Assembly (NCBI GenBank): GCA_021018995.1
Contig: CM037598.1
Coordinates: 50,297,185 to 50,361,184, forward strand
Length of the DNA: 64,000 nt
Direction of reading: 5' to 3'
DNA from: Chloranthus sessilifolius
Taxonomy: Eukaryota > Streptophyta > Magnoliopsida > Chloranthales > Chloranthaceae
Part shown: positions 21,971-33,649 of the stretch, piece by piece
Position numbering within the stretch: the first letter of the stretch is position 1
How the letters are laid out: each line of letters starts with the position of its first letter
The notes under the pieces: generated by a model
Told to the model about the DNA's origin: nothing
Databases searched by the model: none
Seen by the model: only the letters and a program-made list of their open reading frames with translations
Translations under genes and position numbers: made by a program

Positions 21971-23294
21971 TGCCGGCACCATAAACTATATATATATTTT
22001 TTGGGGTTTTTGATTATATATATATATTTTTTGAATTGAATTTTTTTGAAAAAGTTTATGAAAAACAAAGGTTCCGAGGCCTTGAAATTCCCTTTTCGGG
22101 TGGCCCTCATACCTTAGTTCAAGACCCGTGGCGACGGTTCTGATGCACTTCGAAAGAATCAAAGGAGAACCTTCGATCTATTGAAGGCACGAAAATCGAA
22201 GCAAACGACCCGATCCCCCGAAATGAGCCAAAAAGAAGTTGCCTTCTCTTGATCGGCGGGGGCGTATTGGGTGTCGGAGATGGCGGGGCCCAAACAAGGC
22301 ACTAAGCACACTAATCAGGGAACTTGAGAGGTGAAAAAGGCCACAGATCCGAACTGCTACTGTTCAAAACTACACAGCAGCAACTTCAGTTCGGAGTTGG
22401 TCTCTAAACTGGTTTTTTTTGTGGAAGCTGGGCTTCCGGGAACTGACTGATTTTTTAGTGAACCGTTCTCTCCTCACCGAACCTAAGGGGTGTGAGTCCG
22501 GTATAACTCGCTAGCACGCTCCCCAAGGGTTTTAAGCTTTGTAGGAATGGGAACCCACCCGATATACCGCGCCTTCTCAGATACTAGGTGGGCTGAGACT
22601 TTTCTGGATCATCACCACTAGGGCTGCCGCCATACTAAGACCCGGGTGTTTGTATGTGCGCCTAAACCAACCCTTTTGAAAAATCTACCCCACAAAACAA
22701 ATTAATTAAGCTCCCTAACTTGGTTCAATTTTAATTTTTTTCAAATTTTTTCTCTTTTTTTGAAAGTTTTCTTTAGTTCAAAGACCGGGGGTGATTATCC
22801 CGTGCCGCCACTACGGGCCAGGCGTCCACTGTTAGCATATGAATAATAAAAAAAGACGGGGCCAGTCAAGCGACTAGGCGGGAAATATAAAGTGCTGAAA
22901 TTTAAAAGGTGCCAGTCAAGTGACTAGGCAAAAAGTTGCTGAAATTTAAAGCAGAAACGTAGGGGTGAGTAAAAGAAAGGTGCCAGTCAAGCGACTAGGC
23001 AAAAATTGCTAAAATTTAAAGCGGAATCGTAGGGGTGAGTAAAAAAGGTGCCAGTCAAATGACTAGGCAAAGATTGCTGAAATTTAAAGCGGAATTGTAG
23101 GGGTAAGTAAAAAAGGTGCCAGTCAAGTGACTAGGCAAAAATTGCTGAAATTTAAAGTGGAATCATAGGGGTGAGTAAAATGACGTAATCGGAGGGGTGA
23201 GTGAAAAAACAAAAAATAATAATAATAAAAAACAGCAATAAAATATTAGAAAAATAAAAAAAGGCCTAGTTCAAGGGGAAGCTCTACTAGCTAC
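21971..23294 (-). other. C: 5' leader
   Basis: Lies between the primer site and the leader ORF in element terms. It holds a tandem array (22858-23195), T-rich and AT-rich tracts (21985-22045, 22730-22770), and a block at 22060-22330 that is shared with E (62261-62500). I found no gene. The conserved block next to the leader ORF may hold packaging or translation signals; this is inference. Confidence 0.7.
22858..23195. repeat. Tandem array of about 67 bp units in C leader
   Basis: Five units built on gtgccagtcaagcgactagg, then a short A-rich run with ttgctgaaatttaaag, then gaatcgtaggggtgagtaaa. The first unit is partial. Units differ at a few positions each. The repeat lies entirely in the noncoding leader. 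Confidence 0.9.
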
Positions 23295-23312
23295 TCCCCA
23301 GCAGAGTCGCCA
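23295..23312 (-). promoter_or_regulatory. C: primer binding site (tRNA-Arg type)
   Basis: The minus strand reads TGGCGACTCTGCTGGGGA, two bases inside the right LTR. This is the site usual in Ogre/Tat elements and complementary to the 3' end of a tRNA-Arg. It fixes the minus orientation of C. Confidence 0.85.
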
Positions 23313-23314
23313 TC

Positions 23315-23586
23315 TGTGCAACCGTGGGATCCGTGGCGGTCCCGTCGCGATGATGCGCTCTCTAACAAAAAATATAGAGTCGCCACCCGGAGCTTTCGGT
23401 GTCCCGGGATACCTAGTTCATTTTTATGAGCACCGAAGTGCTAAAAATATGACTCTGAATCCGGTCCACACCAAAGGTTCTTGGGTAGGGGCTTCGGTTA
23501 TCGATCGGGAAGCTGTTAGGCACCCGATCAACCCGCTAAATGCGGTCTGTACTTAAGGCCAGGTCTATGTGGGGCTGATTTATATA

Positions 23587-23622
<36 letters not shown>

Positions 23623-25032
23623 AAGTAAAATGAGCGGCACTTCCCCTTGCCCGAAGGCACACCAATCCTATTGAGCCCTTCCCGCTTGCCGAAATTTGGG
23701 CAGCGTAACGGCTCAATTCTAGGATAGAGGAAAAGCAAAGAAAGTAGAGGAATAGAGGGGAGAGCCGGAGCTCTCGGGCCCTTGTAGCACCGTTAGGGAG
23801 CCTTGCGTTGGCTTGCTTCGGTGAGCTTTTTGAAGGCTTGTATGGTATGGAATGGGGTTCTAACTCCTAAGGCTTGAAACTAAGAGGTAGAGAAGGAAAG
23901 CTAGGGGGTAACACACACCTAACCTAGAGGTTTTTAGTGAAATACTAAGGTCTAAAGGGGCTTTTTCAATTCTTGAATTTGTATGGGGATGGTGCACCAA
24001 AGGGAGAAAGATCTTCTCACTTAAGCTCTTTCTCTCTTAGGTAAAAACTCTCAACCCTTAAGCAAGAGGGGTGGCTCTCTATTTATAGAGAAAGGGAGGA
24101 TTAGTGAGGGGTTAAAGTCCTAATTAGCTTAGCAATTAGGTAATGGGTAATCTAAGGTTTTTGTGGTTTTCTAGAGCTTGGAGAAGAGGGATTTGGGTTT
24201 AATGGTAGATGATAGGGTGGTGACTTGAATGGCAAAAGGGCGATAACTTAAGCTAATAGGGTCACTAGGGTCCTAAAGAAACACACCCTAGACTTTGGGA
24301 TGGTCCACAAGTCAAACCCCCAATGTCAAATTTGGCCATTTTTTGAAGGAAAATTAGGTCCAAACTATTGGAAGTTGAAGACCCGCAGGGGCCCGGCCCG
24401 GTTTGCAATTTCCTGCACAAATTCGCATTTTTCAAATTGCCATAACGTTTTATGTACAACTCCAAATTAGGCGATTCTTAGCTCGTTGGAAAGCTGGGAA
24501 AGTCTACTTTCCAATGGTATGGTCTTTAGGTTGGGCAACTATATATGATAACCTTGGAACTCCTCTTTTCATCAGCTGTTTTGGTTAGCTCGAAATTGAC
24601 TCTATGGGTCCGGTTTTGCAATATCTTGTATAAATTTATGATCTTCATTCTGCCATATCTTTTGATGTATAACTCTAAATTAGGCGATTCTTAACTCGTT
24701 GGAAAGCTGAGAAAGTCTTCTTTACAATGATATAGGCCTTAGGTTGGGCAACTATCCACAAAAATTTTAGCACTCCTCTTTCTAATCGCTGCTCAGGGGG
24801 GTTTGAATCGTGCCCGGGAAGGGTTCTAATAGGTCTTAGAAGGGTATGGTTAATTCCTAAGGGTTCGGGATTGGTTTCTAAAGGTTTAGGGTAGGTTCCT
24901 AAGAGATCTAGGGTAATTCTTAAGGGTTTAGGGTTATTCCTAAGGGTTCCATACATGCCATCAAAAGCTCAGAATTACACCTCTCTCGAAAGGTGTTTCG
25001 ATCGGGCCTTGGGCCAAATTTGGGTGTCTACA
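23315..25032 (-). repeat. C: right LTR (element 5' LTR)
   Basis: 1718 bp, full length, tgtgcaacc ... gtctaca. It has a TATA box at 24079-24088 (minus strand) and an AT microsatellite at 23587-23617 that is longer than in the left LTR. 24820-24955 holds a degenerate series of cctaagggtttaggg-like pieces, also present at 2660-2789. Confidence 0.94.
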
Positions 25033-25037
25033 ACTAC
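25033..25037. repeat. Target-site duplication of C, right copy (actac)
   Basis: Pairs with 1157-1161; A resumes here. Confidence 0.93.
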
Positions 25038-25455
25038 CTCTATCCCTGTGATTTTGGGCAGGCCATTCTTAGCCACTACCAATGCTTGCATCTAGTGTAG
25101 GTCTGGGGTGATGGAGGTATATTTTGAAAATATGAAGGTAAAGCTTGATGTCTATAATGTTGCAAATCAACCTCACTTTGAGAGTGAGGACTGTTTCATG
25201 ATTGATTTGCTTGATGAGCTTGTTGAGGAGACCATGCCCAAGCTGCTAAGATGGGATGATGTTGTTGATGTTTTTGAGGAGGTTTGGATTGAAATTGTTG
25301 AACGGGAGGCCCCCACACATTTGACTGAAGAGGTGAAAACATTGAATTCTGCAGTGGGGCCAGTAAGGCACTCTCAATCGAAACCTATTGTGTTGCCTCT
25401 TCCCTCACCTTCTAAGGCACCTTTACTGCCTTAACTCATTAGTCCACCTGATTTA
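25038..25455 (+). pseudogene. A: end of protease and linker to RT
   Basis: The first codons give PVILGRPFLATTNA, the retropepsin end cut off at 1161. Then VMEVYFENMKVKLDVYN, an acidic stretch (DCFMIDLLDELVEE) and a Pro/Ser-rich end lead to RT. This layout is usual in Athila. Fossil. Confidence 0.85.
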
Positions 25456-26500
25456 GAGTTGAAACAACTCCCAAAGTCTCTCAAATATGTATTCTTGGGT
25501 CAGGATAAGAAATTGCCTGTGATCATTTCCTCTTCCCTCACTAAGGAACAAGAAGAAAAATTAATTTCTGTGCTCAAGATGCATAAAAAAGTAATAGGAT
25601 CGTCTATTACTGATCTAGGAGGAATTAGTACAGCTGTGTGTATGCACAAGATTCACTTGGAAGAGGGTCCCATACCTTCTAGGGAGATGCAGAGGAAGTT
25701 AAATCCTCACATGCAGGAAGTAGTGATGGAGGAGGTTGTGAAATTACTAGCTGCTAGAGTCATCTACCCAATTTTAGATTCAGAATGGGTATCACCTATT
25801 CAGGTGGTCCCCAAGAAGTCTGGCATAACTGTTGTACCCAATGAGTTTGGAGAAATAATGCCAACCAAGGAGGTCACTGGTTGGAGGGTTTGCATAGACT
25901 ACAAAAAATTAAACTCCAAGACTAGGAAGGACCACTTCCCACTGCCTTTTATTGACCAGATTCTGGATAAACTAGCAGGCAAGACTTTTTATTGCTTTCT
26001 TGATGAATACTCTGGTTACAACCAAATCCCTGTGTATCCACAAGATAAAGAGCAGTCTACCTTTACTTGTCCATTTGGCACCTTTGCTTACAGAAGGATG
26101 CCATTTGGACTGTGTAATGCTCCTGCTACATTTCAGAAGTGCATGTATGCCATATTTATGACATATTGGATAAGATTTTGAAAACTTTTATGGATGATTT
26201 TTCTGTGTATGGTGATGATTTTGATCAATTTTTGCAACATCTCTCCCTTGTACTTCAGAGATGTGAGGAAACCAACCTAGTATTGAGCTGGGAAAAGAGC
26301 AATTTCATGGTAACCCAAGGAATTGTTCTTGGTCATGTGTTTTCTCAAAAGGGGATTGAGGTGGATAAAGCAAAAATTAATCTAATATCATGTTTGCCTC
26401 CTCCAAAAACTATAAAATAAGTCAGATCTTTCTTAGGACATGCCGGTTTTTATAGGAGATTCATTAAGGATTTTAGTAAAATTTCTAAACCTCTGTGCCA
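25456..26500 (+). pseudogene. A: reverse transcriptase
   Basis: It starts with LKQLPKSLKYVFLG, the conserved lead-in of Athila RT, then CMHKIHLEEG, WVSPIQVVPKKSGITVV, GWRVCIDYKKLNSKTRKDHF, FLDEYSGYNQIPV, FGTFAYRRMPFGLCNAPATF and the catalytic region MDDFSVYGDDF near 26190. The end (EKSNFMVTQGIVLGHVFSQ, then SFLGHAGFYRRF) is the connection region. It makes cDNA. Several breaks; fossil. Confidence 0.92.
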
Positions 26501-27000
26501 CCTGCTGTGTCAAGAAGTACCATTTGTGTTCACTGATAATGTCTCATTGCTTTTGAGGTATTAAAAAATTATTTGACCTCTGCACCTATCATACAAGCTC
26601 CTAATTACTCTCTTCCATTTGAGCTGATGTGTGATGCATCAGACTTTGCAATTGGTGTAGTTTTGGGACAGAGAAAGGACAAACTATCTAGTGTAGTGTC
26701 TTATACAAGTAAGACACTTACTGATGCTCAGCCGAACTATACTATCACTGAGAAAGAGCTATTGGCAGTTGTCTTTGCTTTGGAAAAATTTAGATCTTAT
26801 GTGCTAGGATCTAAAATTGTTGTGTTTACTAATCATTCAGCTTTGAAGTACCTTTTGTCCAAGAAAGAAGCAAAATGAAGATTAATCAGATGGATCCTGC
26901 TGCTGCAGGAGTTTGATCTTGAGATTAAAGACAAAAAGGGTGTGGAGAATGTGGTGGCAGATCATTTGTCTAAAATCTTGAGTGCTAACTATGCTGAAAT
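26501..27000 (+). pseudogene. A: RNase H
   Basis: FELMCDASDFAIGVVLGQR, VVSYTSKTLTDAQPNYTITE, KELLAVVFALEKFRSYVLGS and VVFTNHSALKYLLSKKEAK are the usual RNase H steps, followed by [13 protein letters not shown] and VADHLSK. There is no second (archaeal-type) RNase H, in line with the Athila assignment. Fossil. Confidence 0.9.
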
Positions 27001-28352
27001 GCCTATAAATTATTCTTTCCCTGAGCAACTTTTTGCCATCAATATGAGTGTACCCTGGTTTGCTAACATTGTGAACTATCTTGCAGTTGGTAGGATTCCC
27101 ACACTGGTCTAAGATGGACAAAGACCTATTTTTTCTCTCAGATTAAATATTTTCTGTGGGAGGATCCTTACCTTTACAAGAGTTGTGCAGATCAAATGGT
27201 GAGGAGATGTGTTCCTGAAAATGAGTTCCATAGGAGGTCATTTTAGTGGTAAGAAAACTATTGCAAAGGTACTCCAATGTGGATTTTATTGGCCATCCTT
27301 GTTCAAGGATGCAATGGAGCATTGCAAGGCTTGTGAGAGATGTCAAAATATGGGGAGCATATCCAAAAGAGACTCAATGCCATTGCACCCCATACTTAGG
27401 GTAGAATTGTTTGATATTTGGGGAATAGACTTCATGGGCCCATTTCCTCCTTCCTATGGGTTTAATTTCATTTTGGTTGCTATAGATTATGTGTCTAAAT
27501 GGGTAGAAACCATTACCACAAGAACCAATGACCACACAGTTGTCCTTAAAATTTTGAAGGACAATAATTTCTGTAGATTTGGCACCCCCAGAGGTTTCAT
27601 TAGTGATGGGGGGAGTCATTTCTGCAACAGACACTTTACAAGCTTGCTTAAAAAGTACTCTGTTACACACATGATAGTCACTCCCTACCACCCACAGACC
27701 AGTGGGCAAGTTGAAATTTCTAATAGGGAGATTAAGCACATCCTAGAGAAAACTGAGGACTGACAGGAAGGACTGGTCCCTGAAGTTGCAAGATGCTCTT
27801 TGGGCTTATAGAACTGCATATAAGACCCCAATTGGGATGTCTCCTTTTAGATTGGTATATGGCAAAGCATTCCATTTGCCAGTGGAGTTAGAACATAGGG
27901 CCTATTGGGCCATTAAAGCATTAAATTTTGATCTAACTGCTGTTGGTCTTCACAAGAAATTGCAACTGTCAGAATTGGAGGAATTGAGATTGGATGCCTA
28001 TGTCAATGCTAGAATTTATAAGGAAAAGGCCAAAGCTTTCTATGACAAACATCTTCTTAGGAAGGAGTTTGTTGAAGGTAATAAGGTATGGATTTTTAAT
28101 TCAAAACTGATGTTTTTCTCAAGGAAATTAAAATCCAGATGGGATGGACCTTACACTGTGTTGCATGTATCCCCATCTGGAGCTGTAGAGATCATGAACC
28201 CCGAGGATGGAATGGTCATGAAAGTGAATGGTCAAAGGCTGAAAATTTGTGTTGAAAATACAATGGAGCCTGCTGAGACCATTAACTTTAGGAACCTCCC
28301 AATTTTGTGTGATTTTCACCACTGTAAATTGTGTAACATAACTGTCAATTAG
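27001..28352 (+). pseudogene. A: integrase
   Basis: The HHCC zinc module (GGHFSGKKT ... HCKACERCQ) lies at 27230-27350. The catalytic core has [12 protein letters not shown] near 27420, [14 protein letters not shown] near 27600 and [10 protein letters not shown] near 27710. The C-terminal part has [34 protein letters not shown] and [12 protein letters not shown]. All are standard for Athila integrase. Broken a few times. The following 0.9 kb is noncoding and holds the motif array at 28553-28940. Confidence 0.92.
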
Positions 28353-29266
28353 CATGTTTTTGTTGTTTTTAATTCTGTCTTGTAATGTGCATAAAGTCTG
28401 TAATTTTTTTTGATTGTTCACTTGTTTGATCCATGGTGGGTTCTGTGATGTTTATTTAACTAAGAAATGAGTTGATACTAAAGTGGATTTGTGATTTTTG
28501 TTGCAAATGGACAACATACATGTGAGGGGTAAAACATGAAAGAAGAGTTGAGATCTGTCGAGAGGTTGGAAATCCTATTCGACAGGATTTGATGGCGTTT
28601 CATATGAATTCGACAGGTACTGAGACCTGTCGATAGGCTGAAAAGAGAATTTGATAGGTTCTGAAGAGATTTAATAAGGATTTGACATGTTCAGCGAACC
28701 TATCGAGAGGTTTGGGGTAACCTCTCGAATCCAATTGTCTGAAGGAATTAAACTTGTCTAGAGGTTTGAAGAACCTCTCGAACCCATCTTTTGGAGTTAT
28801 TTGCACTATCGAGTAGTTTCATCTATTCAACAGGTTGTTATGAACTGCTCGATAGGATGGTTCAACCTGTCGAAGTCGTATTTTTGGGTTTTAAAACCAT
28901 TCGAAGGTTCCTTTTGAGCATTTTCTACGACTACTCGAAACCTTCTTTCTTCTTCACAAAAACTCCTCTGTTTCTTTCCTATCCAACTCATAGGTTACAT
29001 TTTCAATTGATCTATAATTTTGCCTGTTGGATCGCCCTTGAGAAGTTGTCATTTTGCACCTAGTTGCTACCGATTTGGTTCTCAGTGCTTGTTTTGCTGA
29101 GAAACCCTAGGTTTCGTGTAAGTTCTTCATCGACTCTGCCTCTTGAATCTTTCATTTCAATGGTTTGCATTTCTGGATACTTTGTCGTGTGTGAGAGTGA
29201 TTTAAGTGGAGTAAAATAATGGTAAGTTAATAAGCTGTGTGTGAAATTTGTTAGGTTCTGTGTTTT
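28353..29266 (+). other. A: spacer between integrase and extra ORF
   Basis: Noncoding. 28553-28940 holds about twelve TCGA-centred motifs (see findings). 29090-29270 ends with a possible acceptor-like T-rich run before ATG at 29270. Athila elements express the downstream ORF from spliced RNA in some cases; a donor cannot be fixed here. Confidence 0.6.
28553..28940. repeat. TCGA-centred motif array in A spacer
   Basis: About a dozen copies of an imperfect palindrome near AACCTGTCGAGAGGTT, for example gtcgagaggtt (28558), atcgagaggtt (28703), aacctctcga (28719), ctcgatagg (28849), aacctgtcga (28864). Spacing is about 20-70 bp. A second array of the same motif lies in the A LTR at 58285-58740. 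Confidence 0.75.
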
Positions 29267-30072
29267 TAATGGCCGATCCTGAGCAATTTGAGGGCATTTT
29301 GTCCGACTTGATTTAATCTCCTGCCAAATCCACTAGGAAATCCAACAGGATAGCTGCTTCACAGACTCAAGTGAATCCACCTGCTAAGACGAAGTTGAGT
29401 ATGGACAAACCTAAGAACACTCAAAAATCTAAGAAAGCTAATATCAGTGAGGACATTGCTGAGGAGTTACCTGTGTTACCTATGACTCTGACAACTCCTA
29501 ATGAATTTGTGGATGCTTTGGGTCTGATAGCTGAGACAGTCTTTGATTTACCTTACTTCACCAAGCTTGAGGAGTGTAGTGACACTTTAACCTATTTGTA
29601 AAAGGCTTCTTTGAAACCTCTGTTGACCCCATTGAATGAGAAGGTATACCCCAGATTAGTGAAATTGTGGTATCAGAATTTAAGGCCGAAGAAGACACCA
29701 GGGCCAACTAACCCTACACTTGTGGTTCTGATTGATGATTGGGAGATTGCAGTTGATTAGAAGAACATTTGTTTGGTGTTGGGGGTTCCATTTCAGTATG
29801 ATCCGGCTAGCAGTTTAGGAGTTCCTGACAGTGTATCATTTAGGGTCATGTCCAGACACTTGACTCAAGGAATTGTGGGATCTGGAGAGTCTTTGATGAG
29901 GAGAGATTTGGATCCCAAGTTATTCTTCATTGATACCATTTTGAGGAAGACTATTTTTATGTCTGGGCATCAACAAGAAAGAAGACACGCCATTGTGGAT
30001 GCCCTTTATTCTTACTGGAAGGGTTAATTTTTCAATGCACCTCAGCTGATATTTGAAGGGATGAAGGCACAA

Positions 30073-30159
30073 CTTTCTTCAACAGAGCAGTGATAATTTT
30101 GTTGTATGGTTTACCATACAAACCATACAACAAAATTATCGCTGCTCTGTTGAAGAAAG
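30073..30159. repeat. Inverted repeat with 40-bp arms inside A
   Basis: 30073-30112 and 30120-30159 are reverse complements over 40 bp with one mismatch, separated by seven bases. It lies in the extra ORF of A. Confidence 0.95.
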
Positions 30160-30876
30160 GGAAGTATGCATTCAAAGTAGGAGAGCCAACTGATGCATTG
30201 CCTCCTAAATTATTTGGAAAGAAAGCATGGTCAACCAGTATGACCTTGATTGGGAAGAGGAAGAAGCAGGTTGAGAGCCCTTTGCAAGAAGCCACTGTGG
30301 TCACCACTGCAATTACTGCACCTTTGACCATTTCAGCACCTATATCCATAATCTCTATAGCTACATCTGCTGTATCAGCCATCATCACTTCATCCATTGC
30401 CTTGCCCTCCATACCTGCACCTATGCCTCTCAGTTCCACTGCCACACCTTCTACAATCACCACAACCTCACTTGTATCAGCTTCTCCTACCATTATCCCA
30501 TTGACTATGCCCATACCTACCATTAAGACCACATACCAGAGGAAATCCAAACAGCCTAAACCAACACCCTGTATAACTAGCCCATCCATTCCAAGCCCAG
30601 AATTTCCAAATCCTAACCCACCTTCACCATTCACCAATATCCCATCTGATATTGATCCCCTCATTCTCACTGACCTACCTACCTCTCTCTCACCTATCCA
30701 TACTCGGGAGCTGGAGCATTTTACTACTGAGGGGTACTCTACCCTAATTGACTCCATTGTGGGGGATATTGGGCATGAGTACACCCCCTTCCTGATTCTC
30801 CACAACCTAATCATTTCTAGCATGCCGTTACGTACCCTTTTATTTCTATTCCTCTTACCCAGCCTGTTACCCAGTC

Positions 30877-30881
30877 CCTAC
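30877..30881. repeat. Target-site duplication of D, left copy (cctac)
   Basis: Precedes the opening TG of D at 30882; the second copy is at 55261-55265. Confidence 0.93.
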
Positions 30882-31379
30882 TGTTGGTGCGTGCTTTTTC
30901 TGGGTTCCTCTCGGTTCCCGTTAAATCAGTGGCTTCCAATTCTGTCCTGGTGGACTCTAACGATGCGATATTTGGAATTATTGAGGTAAAAATAAATAAT
31001 AAAAGGGGTTTCCTAAAAATTTTCTGATTTATTGCGATCGCCAGTTGCAGAAATTTATCGACGCTACAACACGTCAATGATCACGCTTAGGAGCGGGTGT
31101 GGGTTGCCTTTATATTGAATCATCCGATTGCGAATGTTAGCAGCATCCTATTTCTTTTGGTTGGATAGTTTGATTTCCTTTTATTTCCCTTTATAGTTAT
31201 ACTTCTGGTCAGTTTAGATCTCCTTTGATTCTATTAGGAATTTAGTTGTATAGGTTTGTTCCAATCCTTTTAGGAATCTAATTAAGGTTGATTTCTTATT
31301 CTATTAGGAGTCTAATTAGTTTCAGTCTCCTACTAGTATAAGGAGTGTATGTATAATAGTTCTGGTGAGACTTTAATTC

Positions 31380-31760
31380 GTTTAGGCATATCAGGTATAC
31401 TAGAATTCTGACTGAATAAGGTATAACAATTCTATAGAAATTCTAATTGAAGCAGTTATTGCAGTCCTGTTAGAATTCTGACTGAAATAAAAGACTAATT
31501 TTTGCTGAAACTCTAATTTAAGCAAAGGAATTAATGCTAATAACATCTAATTAAGATGAATAAACTAATTTTTCTACCAAATCTGATTAAGATAAATAAA
31601 CTAATTTTGTAAAAATCTCTAATTGAAGCAATGAATTGACTACACTACAGAATCTAATTGAAGCAACGAATTTAATCCCATTTAATTATAATTAAAGCAA
31701 GGAATTGATCGATTAAATTCAGATCTAAAGAGATTAATCAGTCATACGAAGATTTAAGAC
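31380..31760. repeat. Degenerate AT-rich repeat series in D LTR
   Basis: About ten diverged pieces of the type ctaattgaagcaatgaatt, spaced 25-45 bp. The same series is at 53380-53735 in the right LTR. It lies downstream of the TATA box in element terms, that is, in the transcribed part of the LTR. Confidence 0.7.
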
Positions 31761-32429
31761 AATTAATTAAGCATGCTGAAATAAACTTACTAATCAATAG
31801 TACTAAAAGTATAAAACTAAAGCAATTAATCAATTCTAAAATTCCTAAAAAAAAGGGGTTTGGGCCCGCTATTCTAAGGAGGATTGGCCTCGTTCCCGAG
31901 TACCCTCCATAAGCTCCCTTGGGGAAATCGGGTGGCTAAAGTTGAAAATAAACTGAATTTTTTTTGTAAAACTAGAATTATAAGACTGAAACTATTTTTA
32001 GGATTTTTTTAGAGATGTTAAAATAAGCAATTTAGAATTAAAAATTAGATTTTTAGGATTGAATTCGGGTCCGAAATCAGGAGATCAGGCCGTATGATTA
32101 AATACTGGTTCTAGAAACAGAGAACTGGAACCAGATATATAGAATTTCGGTCCGAACATGGGTGCTATGGTCTAAAACTAAAAATAAAAATATTAATAGA
32201 ATTTCTAGATCTAGAGATTAGAAGCAGTGATTGCGAATTAAAAGTTTAAATCCTTACCTAGGGTCGGGGCTGCGGAGAGAAATCTTGAAGATTCGAAGCT
32301 TCAATCTTGAAACCATGATTAAGATGCTCTATGGGTTGGTTCTCGGAGTTCTCTGGTTTTGAAATCCCAAAAAAATCCATTCTCTCTCAAAAAATGGCCA
32401 GCCTTTTCCTCTCTTTTTGAGAATAAAAG

Positions 32430-32439
32430 CTTTTATAGG
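32430..32439 (-). promoter_or_regulatory. TATA box in D left LTR
   Basis: CCTATAAAAG on the minus strand; a matching site is at 54577-54586 in the right LTR (CCTATAAAGC). Confidence 0.55.
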
Positions 32440-33116
32440 TTTTCCTTCAATTGCACGCCCTATTTCAAGCGTTTAATTGAATTACGCGTCAATTTCCTGG
32501 CACTTAGTCACTTTGAGTCGATCACCGACTCAGTGAGCGACCGATTGACTTGCTCAGCGAGTTTTCCAGTCCTATCAAAATTAGGGCTAATTGCGTGTGT
32601 GATGGGAGGTGCGCAATCTGATTAAGCATTTAGTCATAAGTGCCTAATCAAGGGAACGTAATGGTTAAGGGTAGTGAGACTAGGTCGGACATAGGCCAAT
32701 TGCGCACTGGTTTTGTGGCGCTCAATCTGATCGCTCACTCGATTTAAGGAGCGTGATCAAGTCTCGAATAGGTCTGAGAAAGGAAGTTTGGCTAGAAAGG
32801 GGGACTGATTGCGCTCTTGTGGTATGGCGCGCAATCGAATTATGCATGGGGTTTCAAGCGCTTAATTCAGGGTTGTCTGGGTCTAGTCTCTAGAATGAAA
32901 TGCAAGACTATTATTTTAGTCTGCATTCTAACTATACACTATCGTTCCAGTATACAGCCTCCCCATTTTGAGATCTTAACCACAAAGCTATTGTTTCAGC
33001 CTGCGTTAAGTCATGTACTATTATTTCAGTATATGGTTCCCATATCAGGGTTAAAAAGGTTAAAGGTTGACCGAACAAAAAGTGTATTCTGAGAAGGCAA
33101 AATGGGGGTGTCTACA

Positions 33117-33130
33117 GATGCCCCTCTTCG
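33117..33130 (-). promoter_or_regulatory. D: polypurine tract
   Basis: The minus strand reads CGAAGAGGGGCATC directly before the LTR start TGTAGACACC. C has AAAGAGGGGCATC in the same place. Confidence 0.8.
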
Positions 33131-33649
33131 GCGCGCTCTTGCAAAGTAAGAAAGAGTCGAAGAAGTAGACACCCCTCATTCGAGGTGTCTTCTCGTTTCT
33201 CTTAGGAATTCACAAATGTGAATTGGTGATGCTGACATGACAGCTTGGCTTTCTTATCTATCAGCACAAGCAATAATGGAGCATTTGAAGGGCAAATGGT
33301 AGCTGTGAAGGGCACGTTTCGGGTCTGTGGGTGCATGGCGCATCCCGTCGCATGGCGCGAGCTAACAAAGAGATTTTATGCAATTGAGGTATCGGGGCAT
33401 CAATCAAATGTCCAAAACAAGGTCCAAGGACCGATAATAAAAGAAGAGATAAATATCATATAATATCGAAGGCTTTTGCAAGTCATGTCAGTCTGGACGC
33501 GTCATTACTCACACCTATGCGCGTCAGGCATTGCTATTCCAATAGGCATTTATAAGTTCTTAGATTAAATATAGTCAATGTTTAGTTTCCCAGGGGAATA
33601 GCTGATTTAGGCTGGTAATTGAAATAGGGTCTTATGAGGTGTGCTTAAT

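Larger units (their letters stand above)
1162..25032 (-). mobile_element. Element C: Tat/Ogre-lineage Ty3/gypsy retrotransposon, minus strand, with B nested inside
   Basis: C spans two LTRs (left 1162-2789 plus 10241-10321, right 23315-25032), about 16.4 kb once B is taken out. The coding order on the minus strand, from right to left, is proline-rich leader ORF, gag, protease, RT, RNase H, archaeal-type RNase H and integrase. Dual RNase H, a primer site ending TGGCGACTCTGCTGGGGA and the terminal TGTAGACACCC are marks of the Tat/Ogre lineage. The left and right LTRs differ by roughly 3 percent by eye. At the often used grass rate of 1.3e-8 per site per year this is on the order of one million years. 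All domains are present but carry about ten breaks. Confidence 0.93.
29267..30881 (+). pseudogene. A: extra sense ORF after pol, first part
   Basis: It starts near ATG 29270 (ADPEQFEGILSDL). A basic, Lys/Ser-rich stretch follows (KSTRKSNRIAAS, KPKNTQKSKKAN), then a folded-looking part at 29500-30060 (EFVDALGLIAETVFDLPYF, ICLVLGVPFQYDPAS, SFRVMSRHLTQGIVG, RRHAIVDALYSYWKG). After 30290 comes a long Ser/Thr/Pro/Ile-rich tract. The folded part resembles the 'putative plant transposon protein' region found after pol in Athila elements; I am not certain. It has no clear signal peptide or membrane segment, so calling it an envelope protein is not supported. Cut by D. Fossil. Confidence 0.65.
30882..33116 (-). 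repeat. D: left LTR (element 3' LTR)
   Basis: 2235 bp, tgttggtgcg ... gtctaca. 31380-31760 holds a degenerate series of aatctaattgaagcaa-like units. The TATA box for minus-strand transcription is at 32430-32439. The U3 part, 32440-33116, holds many GCGC-containing motifs (gcgcaatctgattaagc, caagcgcttaattc). Confidence 0.93.

Noticed and set aside
22858-23195. Repeat array as possible CRISPR or satellite
   Set aside because: Five tandem units of one leader; no spacers and no continuation as a satellite.
30032-30823. 263-codon minus-strand reading in A
   Set aside because: Shadow of the Ser/Thr/Pro-rich sense ORF, Val/Gly/Met-rich as expected from the opposite strand.
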